Position numbers and translations under genes: made by a program. Shown in pieces: positions 51,907-61,422 of a DNA stretch of 64,000 bases; position 1 is the stretch's first letter; each line of letters opens with the position of its first letter. The notes beneath the pieces were generated by a model. It had not been told where the DNA came from, searched no databases, and saw nothing but the letters and a program-made list of their open reading frames with translations. The stretch is taken from the NCBI RefSeq assembly GCF_003951285.1, contig NZ_RXFQ01000011.1:62001-126000 (forward strand). The letters are read 5' to 3'. Source of the stretch: Variovorax beijingensis (GTDB taxonomy: Bacteria; Pseudomonadota; Gammaproteobacteria; Burkholderiales; Burkholderiaceae_C).

Positions 51907-52706
51907 GTCAAGTTCATTCCAATCTTCATCGAAGCGCGCTTTCTGATTGGTGGGAAGGCACCCGCCGAACAGACATCTGGTGGACCTTGGCCTGGTTCGA
52001 CGTCGTGCTGCGGTACCGGCGCTCGATGTTGGGGCCGCTGTGGCTCACGCTGAGCATGGGCGCAATGATCGGCGGCATGGGTCCGCTGTACAGCTCGCTT
52101 TTTGGCACGGAGCTGTCCAAGTTCTTCCCGCACCTCGCACTCGGGATCATCTTCTGGGGCTTCTTCTCCAGCGTAGTTTCGGAGGCGTGCAACGCATTCG
52201 TGGGCTCATCCAACTACCTGAAGCAGGGCTACTTCCCTATCAGTCTTTTCGTCTGGCGAAGCATTGCACGCAACCTGATTCAGTTCGCGCACCAGATCGT
52301 GCTGTATATCCCAGTAGCGCTCTGGGCCGGCATTTCGCTGTCGTGGTCGGCACTGCTCGTACTGCCGGCCTTCGCGATCCTGGTCATCAATGCGCATGCC
52401 CTCGGCCTGCTGCTCGGCTTGGTCTGCACGCGCTACCGAGACGTGACCCAGATCGTGACCAGCGTAATGCAGATGTTGATGTTTCTGACGCCCGTTTTCT
52501 GGCTTCCCGAGAGTCTTCCAGGGCGCGCTCAGTACATCCTGTGGAATCCCTTTGCACAGATGCTCGACCTGCTGCGCACTCCGCTGATGGGCGGCGTGGC
52601 GGAAATGCATAGCTGGCTCGGCATCCTGGCCTGGACAGTCGTGAGCGTTGTCGCCTCCTCGCTGCTCTTCATCAAGTACCGTCGGCGCGTCGTTTACTGG
52701 CTCTGA
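51903..52706 (+). CDS. wzm: ABC-2 polysaccharide export permease
   Basis: A 267-aa membrane protein with six hydrophobic segments, the ABC2_membrane type found in Wzm. DVVLRYRRSMLGPLWLTLSM is the conserved amphipathic start seen in O-antigen and capsule exporters. It moves an undecaprenyl-linked polymer across the inner membrane with Wzt. The ATG at 51903 overlaps the manC stop; a reading that begins upstream inside manC lacks support. Confidence 0.93.
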   Translation: MSQVHSNLHRSALSDWWEGTRRTDIWWTLAWFDVVLRYRRSMLGPLWLTLSMGAMIGGMGPLYSSLFGTELSKFFPHLALGIIFWGFFSSVVSEACNAFVGSSNYLKQGYFPISLFVWRSIARNLIQFAHQIVLYIPVALWAGISLSWSALLVLPAFAILVINAHALGLLLGLVCTRYRDVTQIVTSVMQMLMFLTPVFWLPESLPGRAQYILWNPFAQMLDLLRTPLMGGVAEMHSWLGILAWTVVSVVASSLLFIKYRRRVVYWL

Positions 52707-52709
52707 TAT

Positions 52710-53459
52710 ATGGCATCCATCTCACTCAAGAACGTCGCAGTCAATTTTCCCATCTATGGTGCAGGCGCGGCCTCGCTGAAGAAGACGCTTGCGGCATCTG
52801 TCACGGGCGGACGGTTCGGCAAGGAGACGGGCGTCACCGTCGTCCAGGCACTGAGCGACATCAACCTAGAACTTCGCAGCGGCGATCGATTGGGACTCAT
52901 CGGCCACAACGGTGCTGGGAAGTCGACCTTGCTGCGCACCCTGGCTGGCGTTTACGAGCCCTCGGCAGGTGAGTTCCGGCGTGAGGGAAGCGTCTCGAGC
53001 CTCATCGATCCATCACTGGGCATCGAGGTCGACGCGACGGGTGTCGAGAACATCATGCTGCGCGGCCTCGTGATGGGCATGAGCAAGAAAGAGATCGACC
53101 GGCGTACGCCCGAGATCTGCGAATTCAGCGGACTCGGCCAGTATGTGGACATGCCCGTGCGTACCTACTCCACCGGGATGATGATGCGCCTGGCTTTTTC
53201 GATCTCCACCAGCGTCGAGGCAGACATCCTGCTCATGGATGAATGGCTGTCGGTAGGTGATGCGGAATTCACCGAAAAGGCCGAGAAGCGGATGCGCGAT
53301 GTGGTGTCCAAGTCGGGCATTCTGGTGCTTGCCTCTCATTCGCCTGATTTGATCGCGAAAGAGTGCAACAAGGTTGTGAAGCTCAACCACGGCCGCCTCG
53401 AGGCGGTGGATATGGAAGAGTACATGGCTGAAGTGGCCGAACGCCGATTGACCGCCTGA
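52710..53459 (+). CDS. wzt: Polysaccharide export ABC ATPase, short form
   Basis: A 249-aa ATPase. Walker A is GHNGAGKST, the signature region is TYSTGMMMRLAFSISTSV as in Wzt, and Walker B is ILLMDEWLSVGD. It ends directly after the nucleotide-binding domain and lacks the carbohydrate-binding carboxy domain (about 150-200 residues) of longer Wzt proteins that recognise a capped chain end. It therefore resembles the short, KpsT/Wzt type of homopolymer systems. It follows wzm by three bases. Confidence 0.92.
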   Translation: MASISLKNVAVNFPIYGAGAASLKKTLAASVTGGRFGKETGVTVVQALSDINLELRSGDRLGLIGHNGAGKSTLLRTLAGVYEPSAGEFRREGSVSSLIDPSLGIEVDATGVENIMLRGLVMGMSKKEIDRRTPEICEFSGLGQYVDMPVRTYSTGMMMRLAFSISTSVEADILLMDEWLSVGDAEFTEKAEKRMRDVVSKSGILVLASHSPDLIAKECNKVVKLNHGRLEAVDMEEYMAEVAERRLTA

Positions 53460-53515
53460 TCGTTTGATTAGTCACGCGTCATTGCGCGCCGCGGGCGTCG
53501 CCCGGGCGCCCTGGC

Positions 53516-56500
53516 TCAGTTCCTCGAACCCGTCCGAAGAAGCATCCGGATCTCGGCCAACCGTGCAGCGGCCCTATGGCCCGCAGTTTCCAAAGACAGG
53601 TCGATGGCCGCGCGGGCCTTGCCGCGCGCACCGATCTGCTTCGCCCATTCGCGGTCTTCATATAGGCGCCGCATGAGTTGGGCCGCATGCTCTGTCGACG
53701 GCTCCGCCCACTCGAGCTTCTCATCGTAAGGAGGAATCGGGCGACCGAGCTTCACCAACTTGTAGGGCACCAGCAGGCTGTCTGCCTCGCTCATGAAATC
53801 GACGTTGCCCGAGTAGTTGGTGGCGATCACCGGCTTGCCCATCAGCATGGCCTCGGCCATCGTGAGACCAAGCCCTTCGCTGCGATGCAAGGACACATAG
53901 GCGTCACACGCGTTCATCAGAGACAACACTTCGTCGGGGCTGTAGACCTGATCGATCACCACGATGTTGTGGCCTTCTGCGGCGGCGCGTAATTCCTGCA
54001 ACTGCGCCGGATGACGGTCACCGAATGACGTCTTCAGCACCAGGGTCGCATCGTCCTGCGCAGAGAACGCCGTCTTGAATGCCTGGACAAGGCCAAGCGG
54101 ATTCTTGCGTTCCATCACGCTCATCATGTGGAACGTAAATAGAAACGTGAAACTCCCGTCCTTCAGGCCAAAGTACTTGCGCTCTCGCTGCTGATAAGTA
54201 CCAAGCGCGACGCCGGGGAATATCGTCCGGACCGGGATCGAGAGCCGCTCGCGCAGGCCCTTGGCAACGAACTCGGTAGCCGTCCAGACTTCGTCGACCT
54301 TTGCAGCCGCATCGAGCCACGAGTCGGGAATCGAGTCGAATTCCCAGTACCAGTACGCGATTCGATAAGTGTGCGGCACGCGTTCGCTCAGATCGCTGCG
54401 GCTGTAGGCTTCGTTGAAAAACGGCTCTGGCTGTGTGTGGATGATGGTTGTTTCAAAGTCTTCGAAGTCGCGGAACTGCGCATGGACCGGGTCGTCTTTC
54501 TTATCAGTGCGGAGGTCGCGCAGCGCCGTCTGCACGCCCACACTCCTCAAGCCCTTCGCCAGTGCCTCCACGGAAACGCGCAGGCCCGACGGATACGAGA
54601 AATGACCGATGACGTTGACGCCAAGCGTCGTCATCTCGGCCGCCACGGCCTCCTTGTCGAGACCCGCGCACCAGGCCCGCGCCGTCTCGGGCTGCATGGC
54701 TTCGGGCAACTGGAGCCATTCGATCAGCGCCTTGGCGGCCTCGAGCTGGTCGAGCGCTTCGGGATGCGCGCGCTGCCATTGCTCGCGCGCGCGATAGGCC
54801 GATCGAAGCTGCCGGGCGGGCGGGATGTCGACCGGCCAGCGTTCCGGGTCGGCCCACAGCTCGGTCACGCGGTAATTCGCGCAGAACCAGGAGGCAAACG
54901 CGCGGCGGCCGAAAACCGTCAATCCGTCGGGATAGAGCTTTTGCCAGTCCGCCGTGAATTCGTAGGCCCTGACCAGTTCGGCCTCAGGTGTTTCCGCGGC
55001 CGTCCAGAACAGCCACCAGACTTCCTCAAGCCTCAGGCCCGCATTGCGCCGGCCGTGCTGCATGAACCAGTGGAACAGTTCGCGCTTGCCAATGGGCAGC
55101 AGGCCATGAGGCAGCACGGCCCTGACTTCCGAGTGAAAGAGAAACACCTGTCGCGCACGAGCTGCGAGATCTTCCGACCACAGCATACGGATTGAGGCGA
55201 GCGCGTCTTCAGTGAGCCCGAAACGATTCGCGCCTTCAGCTTCGAGCCAGCGGCAGAATGCGCCATTGGGGCCTTCGGACAGCGCAGCGGGGAAACGCAG
55301 GCGAACATCGGCTCGCGTACGCAAGAGATCCAGACACCACCTGGCCGCAGACCAGACGTCGCGCACGCCGTGCACAGGCTGGGGTACCCAGATCACGCTC
55401 TCGCGCGGCAGCATGGCAACGGCCAGGCATGCGCCGTCATTCGACAGATCGAGGGTCTGTGGCTGCGGCCTTGGCGAGCCGAACTCGCGAAGGCTGGCCT
55501 TGAGCTTCTCGCGGACCGCGGGCGCCGTGCCGACTCGAAGGACCGGAATCGCGTGGTTCGCATCCAACTCGGGATGAAGATAAGGGTCTTCGTCGATGCC
55601 CAGTGCACGAATGTCGTCAGCCACCCGGCACATGTCGACCCCGGGGTTGCTGTTGCCTCGCGTCGCGCCTTCGTGATGCACGAGACGGGCCTGCGGTACG
55701 TAGGCAGTCCGATAGCCAGCGCGCCAGATATTCAGGCAGAGTGCGACGTCGCTCATTGCGATCAGGTACGACTCGTCGAAGCCGCCGACGCGTTCGAAGG
55801 CATCGCGCGGCACCATCTGGCATGCGCCCATGATCGCGAGCCAGTTGCGGGCGTGGTCCGGAGAACCGAACACGCCCCAGCCGCGCCCTTCGGCGCTGCG
55901 ATACATCAGGCCACACAGGTGAATGCCGACGCCCACGCCGCCATGCTGCAGTTCGCCCGAAGGAAAGACCAGCTTGGCGCCGACCACTCCGACGCCCGGG
56001 CGCATCGCGACGCGCACCATTTCGTGCAGCCAGTCGGGAGAGGTGACCTCGATGTCGTTGTTCAAGAACAGCAGGATCTCGCCTTGCGAGAACGTAGCGC
56101 CGTAGTTGCACGCCGCGGAATAGTTGAAGGTCTTGTTGAAATGAACGATGCGAACGCTTGGCTCCGATGCGAGCTCGGCGTAATACGCCAGCGTTTCCGG
56201 CTCGGTAGAGCCGGTATCCACAATGATGATTTCCTTGTTCGCGTATGCCGTTCCCCGCAGCAACCCGCCGACAGACATTCGCAGCAAATGGTCCTTGTTC
56301 TTGGAAGGAATCACGATCGAGACGAACGGTGGCTGGTCAATCGTCCAGGTCGCGTGCTGGGTGCCATCGGGTTGCGTCTGAACGGAAGCGTCAATGCTCT
56401 TTTGCGCCCAGAACTTGCGCAATGCCGCGCGCTGTGCTGCAGCCTCCGCCGAATCGGCGGCTGGCCTGTCTCGATGGCCATCGGCCGCGCGGTGGCACAG

Positions 56501-57565
56501 CACCTTGGGAATGCGGGTGATGGTTTGCGCGATGTCACTCGCACGCAGATTCAAATCCCACTCGAAGCCGGCGCCCGCTTCGGGGTCGATGCCGCCCGCG
56601 ACCTCGACGAGTTGCCGGCGCAGCAGCGTCAAGCGCCCGAAGTAGTTGAAGGCATAGAGCAATTCCGGCGACCAACTCGGCTTGAAGTAGGGCCGAATTC
56701 GGCCGCCTTCGGCCGACAGTTCGTCCTCATCGCCGTAAAGAATATCGCTGGCCGGCGCCTCGGCCAGCGCATTTGCGATCTCGATAGCAGCGGCCGATGG
56801 AATGATATCGCCAGCGTCCAGTATCGCGATGAAATCGCCCTCGGCATGTGAAAGGCAGGCGGCCAGCGCTTCGGCGCGGCTCTTGCCATGCGCGGGTACC
56901 GGGATGACGCGCGGCTCTTCATACTGCAACGCGCGAAGGGGCTCATTAAGCGCGCCAGCATGGTCACTCGTGTCGGCGACGAGGAGTTGCCACTGGGGCA
57001 GGTCTTGCGCACGAATCGACTTAACAGTCTCGCTCAGCATCTCAAGCTGCGCGCCACTTGCACAAAGCAGGAAACTCAGCCGCGGACTCGGAGCCCCTTC
57101 CACAAGCGCGGTCGAGCGACGCTCGTTCTCGGCGATCCATTGCCGATAGGCATTCTGGCTGTCGCAGCCGACATCAGTGCCGGCGGCGGGCGCTACGCGA
57201 GAGACATTCGCGTCAACCGTTCGGCGACGCTCCTTGAGAAACTGCAGCCTCTGCTGCGTGCGCCAAGGCGTCGCGACCCACCACGTTGCCTTGGCTGCGC
57301 GACGCAGATACCCGCGCCAGGACGAAGGAATCGCCGCCGACACCCTCCGCAACGGGGCTGTCAGTCGCCAGGACGCTGATCGGAGTAACTCGTTTTGCTG
57401 CTGCAGCGCGAGCGCCGCGCGTTGATTTGCCGATTCGATCTGGGCCTCGCGCGCATCGTCGCTGCTTAGTACAAGTCGTCCCTGCAGCTCCAATCGCAAT
57501 TTAAGTGCAGCGATCTGCCGCTCCGCTTCGGCGAGTCTTTCTGCGTCTCGTGGTGTGTCACTCAT
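53516..57565 (-). CDS. 1349-aa glycosyltransferase: GT2-like, GT2, repeat-like module, GT4
   Basis: Domains in order: a short coiled coil (5-55); a first GT2-like domain (about 160-360, LYGDEDELSAEGG at 277-289); a standard GT2 domain (413-650, VSIVIPSKNK, LFLNNDIEV, GAKLVFPSGELQHGG); a helical middle (740-960) with related units such as GAFCRWLEAEG, ELFHWFMQHGRR and AFASWFCANY; and a carboxy GT4 domain (975-1340) with LHRSEGLGLTMAEAML. There is no membrane segment. I chose MSDTPRD at 57565 over an in-frame start 33 codons upstream because that extension is low in family character. It may add several sugars to one chain. Confidence 0.86.
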   Translation of the reverse strand: MSDTPRDAERLAEAERQIAALKLRLELQGRLVLSSDDAREAQIESANQRAALALQQQNELLRSASWRLTAPLRRVSAAIPSSWRGYLRRAAKATWWVATPWRTQQRLQFLKERRRTVDANVSRVAPAAGTDVGCDSQNAYRQWIAENERRSTALVEGAPSPRLSFLLCASGAQLEMLSETVKSIRAQDLPQWQLLVADTSDHAGALNEPLRALQYEEPRVIPVPAHGKSRAEALAACLSHAEGDFIAILDAGDIIPSAAAIEIANALAEAPASDILYGDEDELSAEGGRIRPYFKPSWSPELLYAFNYFGRLTLLRRQLVEVAGGIDPEAGAGFEWDLNLRASDIAQTITRIPKVLCHRAADGHRDRPAADSAEAAAQRAALRKFWAQKSIDASVQTQPDGTQHATWTIDQPPFVSIVIPSKNKDHLLRMSVGGLLRGTAYANKEIIIVDTGSTEPETLAYYAELASEPSVRIVHFNKTFNYSAACNYGATFSQGEILLFLNNDIEVTSPDWLHEMVRVAMRPGVGVVGAKLVFPSGELQHGGVGVGIHLCGLMYRSAEGRGWGVFGSPDHARNWLAIMGACQMVPRDAFERVGGFDESYLIAMSDVALCLNIWRAGYRTAYVPQARLVHHEGATRGNSNPGVDMCRVADDIRALGIDEDPYLHPELDANHAIPVLRVGTAPAVREKLKASLREFGSPRPQPQTLDLSNDGACLAVAMLPRESVIWVPQPVHGVRDVWSAARWCLDLLRTRADVRLRFPAALSEGPNGAFCRWLEAEGANRFGLTEDALASIRMLWSEDLAARARQVFLFHSEVRAVLPHGLLPIGKRELFHWFMQHGRRNAGLRLEEVWWLFWTAAETPEAELVRAYEFTADWQKLYPDGLTVFGRRAFASWFCANYRVTELWADPERWPVDIPPARQLRSAYRAREQWQRAHPEALDQLEAAKALIEWLQLPEAMQPETARAWCAGLDKEAVAAEMTTLGVNVIGHFSYPSGLRVSVEALAKGLRSVGVQTALRDLRTDKKDDPVHAQFRDFEDFETTIIHTQPEPFFNEAYSRSDLSERVPHTYRIAYWYWEFDSIPDSWLDAAAKVDEVWTATEFVAKGLRERLSIPVRTIFPGVALGTYQQRERKYFGLKDGSFTFLFTFHMMSVMERKNPLGLVQAFKTAFSAQDDATLVLKTSFGDRHPAQLQELRAAAEGHNIVVIDQVYSPDEVLSLMNACDAYVSLHRSEGLGLTMAEAMLMGKPVIATNYSGNVDFMSEADSLLVPYKLVKLGRPIPPYDEKLEWAEPSTEHAAQLMRRLYEDREWAKQIGARGKARAAIDLSLETAGHRAAARLAEIRMLLRTGSRN

Positions 57566-57973
57566 ACTTGCTTCGTTTATCAGGGAGCACTGCGGACTCC
57601 TGCCCTTCGAGCCCCCAGTTTCTGCCCCTCCATAAGACTTGGCCGCTGGCATTCTGTCCGGCACATTTCACATTTATTATCACCGTCGACTGTTGGCTTT
57701 CAGCCACGCAAATCAGCATCGTTGTTGCACTTGAGTGCGGCGCGCGCTTCGTTCTGCCTATAAGAATTCGGGCGCCTCTTCGTTGATCTCTGGAACCGCT
57801 TGATACTCGAACGCAGGCAAGATACGTAACCAAACATGCCGTGACTTCCGAGCCGCCCGATTTGGCAAAATCTAGACTTCCACAAGTCCAATCCAATCTC
57901 CACTCACGGCTCCTGCCCACAGGCGCAGATCGCCGTGTTTTGCGATTTTTTGGACAATACAGAAAAGGTTCTC
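57566..57973. other. Divergent intergenic region between the 1349-aa GT gene and gmd
   Basis: 408 bp without a convincing gene, with lower GC than the flanks. It must hold the promoters of both sides. TATAAG at 57759-57764 could be a plus-strand -10, but no good -35 lies 16-18 bases upstream. The gmd ribosome-binding site AAAAGG is at its right end. I see no ops or JUMPstart-like sequence. Confidence 0.6.
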
Positions 57974-59011
57974 ATGAAGAAACATGCCGTTGTAACGGGC
58001 ATTACGGGTCAAGACGGCGCGTATCTGGCCGAGTTGCTGCTCGCCAAGGGATACGTCGTCTATGGCACCTATCGGCGCACCAGTTCGGTCAACTTCTGGC
58101 GCATCGAGGAACTGGGCATTCAGAACAACCCCGACCTGCATCTGGTCGAGTACGACCTAACCGACTTGGGGAGTTCGATCGAGCTGATTCGCCAAGCGGA
58201 GCCGGTCGAGGTCTACAACCTTGCCGCCCAGAGCTTTGTGGGCGTGAGCTTCAACCAGCCCGTTGCGACCGCGCAGATCACGGGCGTAGGTGCTCTGCAC
58301 CTGCTCGAGGCTATCCGACTCGTCAACCCGAAGATTCGCTTTTATCAAGCGTCCACCTCCGAGATGTTCGGCAAAGTGCAAGCCATTCCGCAGGTGGAAG
58401 ACACACCTTTCTATCCGCGCAGTCCCTATGGCGTTGCCAAGCTCTACGCCCACTGGATGACCATCAACTACCGCGAGAGCTATGACATCTTCGGTTGCAG
58501 CGGCATTCTGTTCAATCATGAGAGCCCACTACGCGGGCGCGAGTTCGTGACTCGCAAGATCACGGACAGCGTCGCCAAGATCAAGCTTGGCAAGCTCGAC
58601 ACCCTTGAACTCGGCAATCTCGACGCCAAGCGCGATTGGGGGTTTGCGAAGGAATACGTCGAAGGAATGTGGCGGATGCTCCAGGCCGATGCGCCCGACA
58701 CCTACGTGCTGGCAACCAACCGCACCGAAACCGTCCGCGATTTCGTGAGCATGGCGTTCAAGGGCGCAGGCATCGCCGTGGATTTCAATGGCAGCGGCGA
58801 AGGCGAGTCGGCCGTGGACACGGCGACCGGAAAGACCGTCATGCGCATCAACCCGAAGTTCCATCGACCCTCGGAAGTCGAACTGCTAATCGGAAATCCG
58901 GCCAAGGCAAAGACCCAGCTCGGCTGGGAGCCAAAGACCACGCTCGAGGAACTCTGCCAGATGATGGTCGAGGCAGACCTGCGACGCAATCGCCAGGGCT
59001 TCTCGTTTTGA
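57974..59011 (+). CDS. gmd: GDP-mannose 4,6-dehydratase
   Basis: A 345-aa extended SDR. TGITGQDGAYLAELLLAKGY is the classic NADP-binding start, YNLAAQSFVGVSF follows, and YGVAK supplies the catalytic Tyr and Lys. FNHESPLRGREFVTRKI is specific to Gmd. It converts GDP-mannose to GDP-4-keto-6-deoxymannose. I used the ATG at 57974, preceded by AAAAGG, rather than an in-frame start 39 bases upstream. The rmd gene begins inside its stop codon. Confidence 0.96.
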   Translation: MKKHAVVTGITGQDGAYLAELLLAKGYVVYGTYRRTSSVNFWRIEELGIQNNPDLHLVEYDLTDLGSSIELIRQAEPVEVYNLAAQSFVGVSFNQPVATAQITGVGALHLLEAIRLVNPKIRFYQASTSEMFGKVQAIPQVEDTPFYPRSPYGVAKLYAHWMTINYRESYDIFGCSGILFNHESPLRGREFVTRKITDSVAKIKLGKLDTLELGNLDAKRDWGFAKEYVEGMWRMLQADAPDTYVLATNRTETVRDFVSMAFKGAGIAVDFNGSGEGESAVDTATGKTVMRINPKFHRPSEVELLIGNPAKAKTQLGWEPKTTLEELCQMMVEADLRRNRQGFSF

Positions 59012-59889
59012 GAATTCTGTTAACCGGCGCCGAAGGTTTTACCGGCCGACATTTCTCTGAACGCGCATCGGCCGAGGGACATGCAGTCATCGCGTTGAGA
59101 TCTGATCTGACGGACAGCGATGCGCTCCGCCGGGAAGTGCTTGAGACGTCACCTGATGCAGTGGTTCACCTGGCGGCGATCAGCTTCGTCGGGCATGCGG
59201 ATGAGAAGGCGTTCTATGCCGTCAACGTGGTGGGCACCGCGAACCTGCTCGATGCGCTCGCCAGGCTGCCTGCTCGGCCTCAACGCGTGCTTCTGGCTAG
59301 CAGCGCCAACATCTACGGCAACACGACACAGTCACCGATCAGCGAGACCCAGCCGCCCGCGCCGGTCAATCATTACGCCATGAGCAAGCTCGCCATGGAG
59401 TACATGGCGCGCACTTATGAAGGTCGCCTCGACCTGGTGATCGCGCGGCCCTTCAACTACACAGGTCCCGGGCAGAGCCCGAGCTTCCTGATTCCCAAGC
59501 TCGCACTTCACTTCGCGAAGCGCGCACCGGCCATCGAGCTCGGAAACCTCGACGTAGAGCGTGAGTTCAACGACGTGCGCATGCTCTGCGACGCTTACCT
59601 TTTGCTTCTCGCTCACGGAGAGCCGGGCGAAAGCTACAACATTTGTACCGGGCATCCCTACACGCTTCGCTACGTGCTCGATACCTTCATGCGTATGACA
59701 GGCCATACTCCACGAATCGAGGTCAACCCGGCCTTCGTGCGGGCGAACGAGGTGCACAGGCTCTGCGGCAATCCCGCCAAGCTCGACGCGCTGCTTGAGC
59801 GCCATGGCGCCAAGCTCGAAATACCACATCTCGAGGACACCCTAAAGCGCATGCTGGCCGCCGCCGCAGTCAGCGTGCTCAAGACCTAG
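59008..59889 (+). CDS. rmd: GDP-4-keto-6-deoxymannose reductase (GDP-D-rhamnose forming)
   Basis: A 293-aa extended SDR that begins at a TTG at 59008, overlapping the gmd stop (TTGA). The start gives RILLTGAEGFTGRHF, a normal cofactor motif, so TTG is well supported. LASSANIYGNTTQSPISETQ and the catalytic YAMSK follow. It matches Rmd rather than the epimerase/reductase Fcl because of this context and length. GDP-D-rhamnose would be its product. Fcl-type GDP-fucose synthesis is the alternative. Confidence 0.85.
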   Translation: MRILLTGAEGFTGRHFSERASAEGHAVIALRSDLTDSDALRREVLETSPDAVVHLAAISFVGHADEKAFYAVNVVGTANLLDALARLPARPQRVLLASSANIYGNTTQSPISETQPPAPVNHYAMSKLAMEYMARTYEGRLDLVIARPFNYTGPGQSPSFLIPKLALHFAKRAPAIELGNLDVEREFNDVRMLCDAYLLLLAHGEPGESYNICTGHPYTLRYVLDTFMRMTGHTPRIEVNPAFVRANEVHRLCGNPAKLDALLERHGAKLEIPHLEDTLKRMLAAAAVSVLKT

Positions 59890-60000
59890 GATCGGCCAAG
59901 CTCGCTGGCGGTTTGTTGTGCTGCGCGGGGGCGTCATCCGCAGTGAGGGCGAGTCCCAGCGCGAAGGCTGGAGCAATGTCAGCGCGGTATCCTCCTGCCG

Positions 60001-61422
60001 ATGATGAACAGCGATGCACTCCGCGTCATCCAGGCCGCGCCATCTCGCAGGAATCCCCACGAAATAGCCGCACTGGGTGCCCCCTATTTAGCTCATCTGA
60101 TCGATGATCTTGAGGAAAAGCAGGCCAAGCACAGGGAGTGCATCGGTCGCTGGTATCAGCGAGACTTGCTGCGGAAAGGCCGTTTTGTTGTTCGCTCTGT
60201 TTGGGACAACGAGCCAGTGCAGGCTACCCAGTCCGTTCTGCTGGAAGACAAGACCATCGCCTATGGCTTCGGGTCTGCTCTGAGCTTCTGGCTGTTCGCC
60301 GGCTCTCTCGGAGAGGGTGCGCCAATTCAGGGCATCTACCTTCCCCAGAGGGCGATCCTGGTGAATCTTGGGGATGAAGCCTGGGGTGTGAACGAGGGCC
60401 ACGTCCGCAAAGCCATGACGATCTTCAACGGGCTGCCGCTTGACATGGATCGGATCAGTGGTCCGACCCCGTATCTAGTGACGGGCGATGCCAGCTTCGC
60501 ACATCACATCTGGAATCAGCTCGGCGCATTGGACCGGCTGATCACAGATGAGCCTGAGTTTGCGTTAGAGACAACGAATGTAGTGGTGGTGCAGGAGCCG
60601 CTCGGCCCACTGGCGGAATTGTTCGACGACTGCCCGAACTGGGAGATCAGATACGTGCACTCATCTCAGATTCAGCAATTGAACTGTCGTGACACCCTAT
60701 TCGTGCAGCTCGCCGGAATGCTGGTCACGGAAGGCGCCAAAGCTCGTGTATTTAGATACGTCGAGCGCACAGTCGACCTCCCCGAAGCCGCCGTTCGGCG
60801 CAACCCGGTCGGCCGCTTTTGGCTGAGTATTCGCACACGCAATCGCACGATCACCAATCAAGTGCAGTTTCTCACTGAACTAGCGCACTCTTTGATCGAT
60901 GAGTACCCGGGTTGCGATATCGTGCTCGATGGGCATTCGCTATCCGAAGACGACTACCGTTTGGTTGAGCTGGGCGACAGTTCCAACCACGCCATTGCGG
61001 CCGCTGATGCAGATGTGGCAGCAAAGGTGACTAACCGCCTCGTGCACCGGAATTCAAAAATCTATCAGACCGCGGGGCGTCCTTTGTCCGAGGCCTTGGC
61101 GTTGGCGCGAACCTGCGACTTCTACGTTTGTCACCACGGTACTGTGCAGCACAAGATCGGATGGTTCACCTGTGTGCCGGGCGTGGTGCATGCCAATACG
61201 CGGGTAGCGCAGTCGAAACCAGCCCTCTCCGTAGCCGCGCAGACCGAAGGAGGCCAACCTCCGTCATACCTTCCTGCCGAGCTGATCGAGGACGAAGCGA
61301 GCAATGCACACGGCGCTCTCGCTGACGCACTCAGACACGAGAACTACACCATTGTCTCAGTGGATGAAGCTTGCCGATTCGTTCTTTCGGAGGTCAAGGC
61401 GACCACTGCACTCAAAACATGA
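60001..61422 (+). CDS. Uncharacterised protein, candidate GT61-like glycosyltransferase
   Basis: A 473-aa soluble protein with no signal or membrane segment. I recognise no family with certainty. DFYVCHHGTVQHKIGWFTCV near residue 370 resembles the carboxy-terminal loop of GT61-like and other GT-B enzymes, where His-Gly residues face the donor. Preceding it, GRFWLSIRTRNRTITNQVQF opens a Rossmann-like half. It lies in the glycan locus after rmd, with a 111-bp gap. GC content is clearly lower than in the left part of the window. Confidence 0.6.
   Translation: MMNSDALRVIQAAPSRRNPHEIAALGAPYLAHLIDDLEEKQAKHRECIGRWYQRDLLRKGRFVVRSVWDNEPVQATQSVLLEDKTIAYGFGSALSFWLFAGSLGEGAPIQGIYLPQRAILVNLGDEAWGVNEGHVRKAMTIFNGLPLDMDRISGPTPYLVTGDASFAHHIWNQLGALDRLITDEPEFALETTNVVVVQEPLGPLAELFDDCPNWEIRYVHSSQIQQLNCRDTLFVQLAGMLVTEGAKARVFRYVERTVDLPEAAVRRNPVGRFWLSIRTRNRTITNQVQFLTELAHSLIDEYPGCDIVLDGHSLSEDDYRLVELGDSSNHAIAAADADVAAKVTNRLVHRNSKIYQTAGRPLSEALALARTCDFYVCHHGTVQHKIGWFTCVPGVVHANTRVAQSKPALSVAAQTEGGQPPSYLPAELIEDEASNAHGALADALRHENYTIVSVDEACRFVLSEVKATTALKT

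Noticed and set aside
57736..57764. Promoter with TATAAG upstream of gmd
   Set aside because: No hexamer resembling TTGACA at 16-18 bases upstream.
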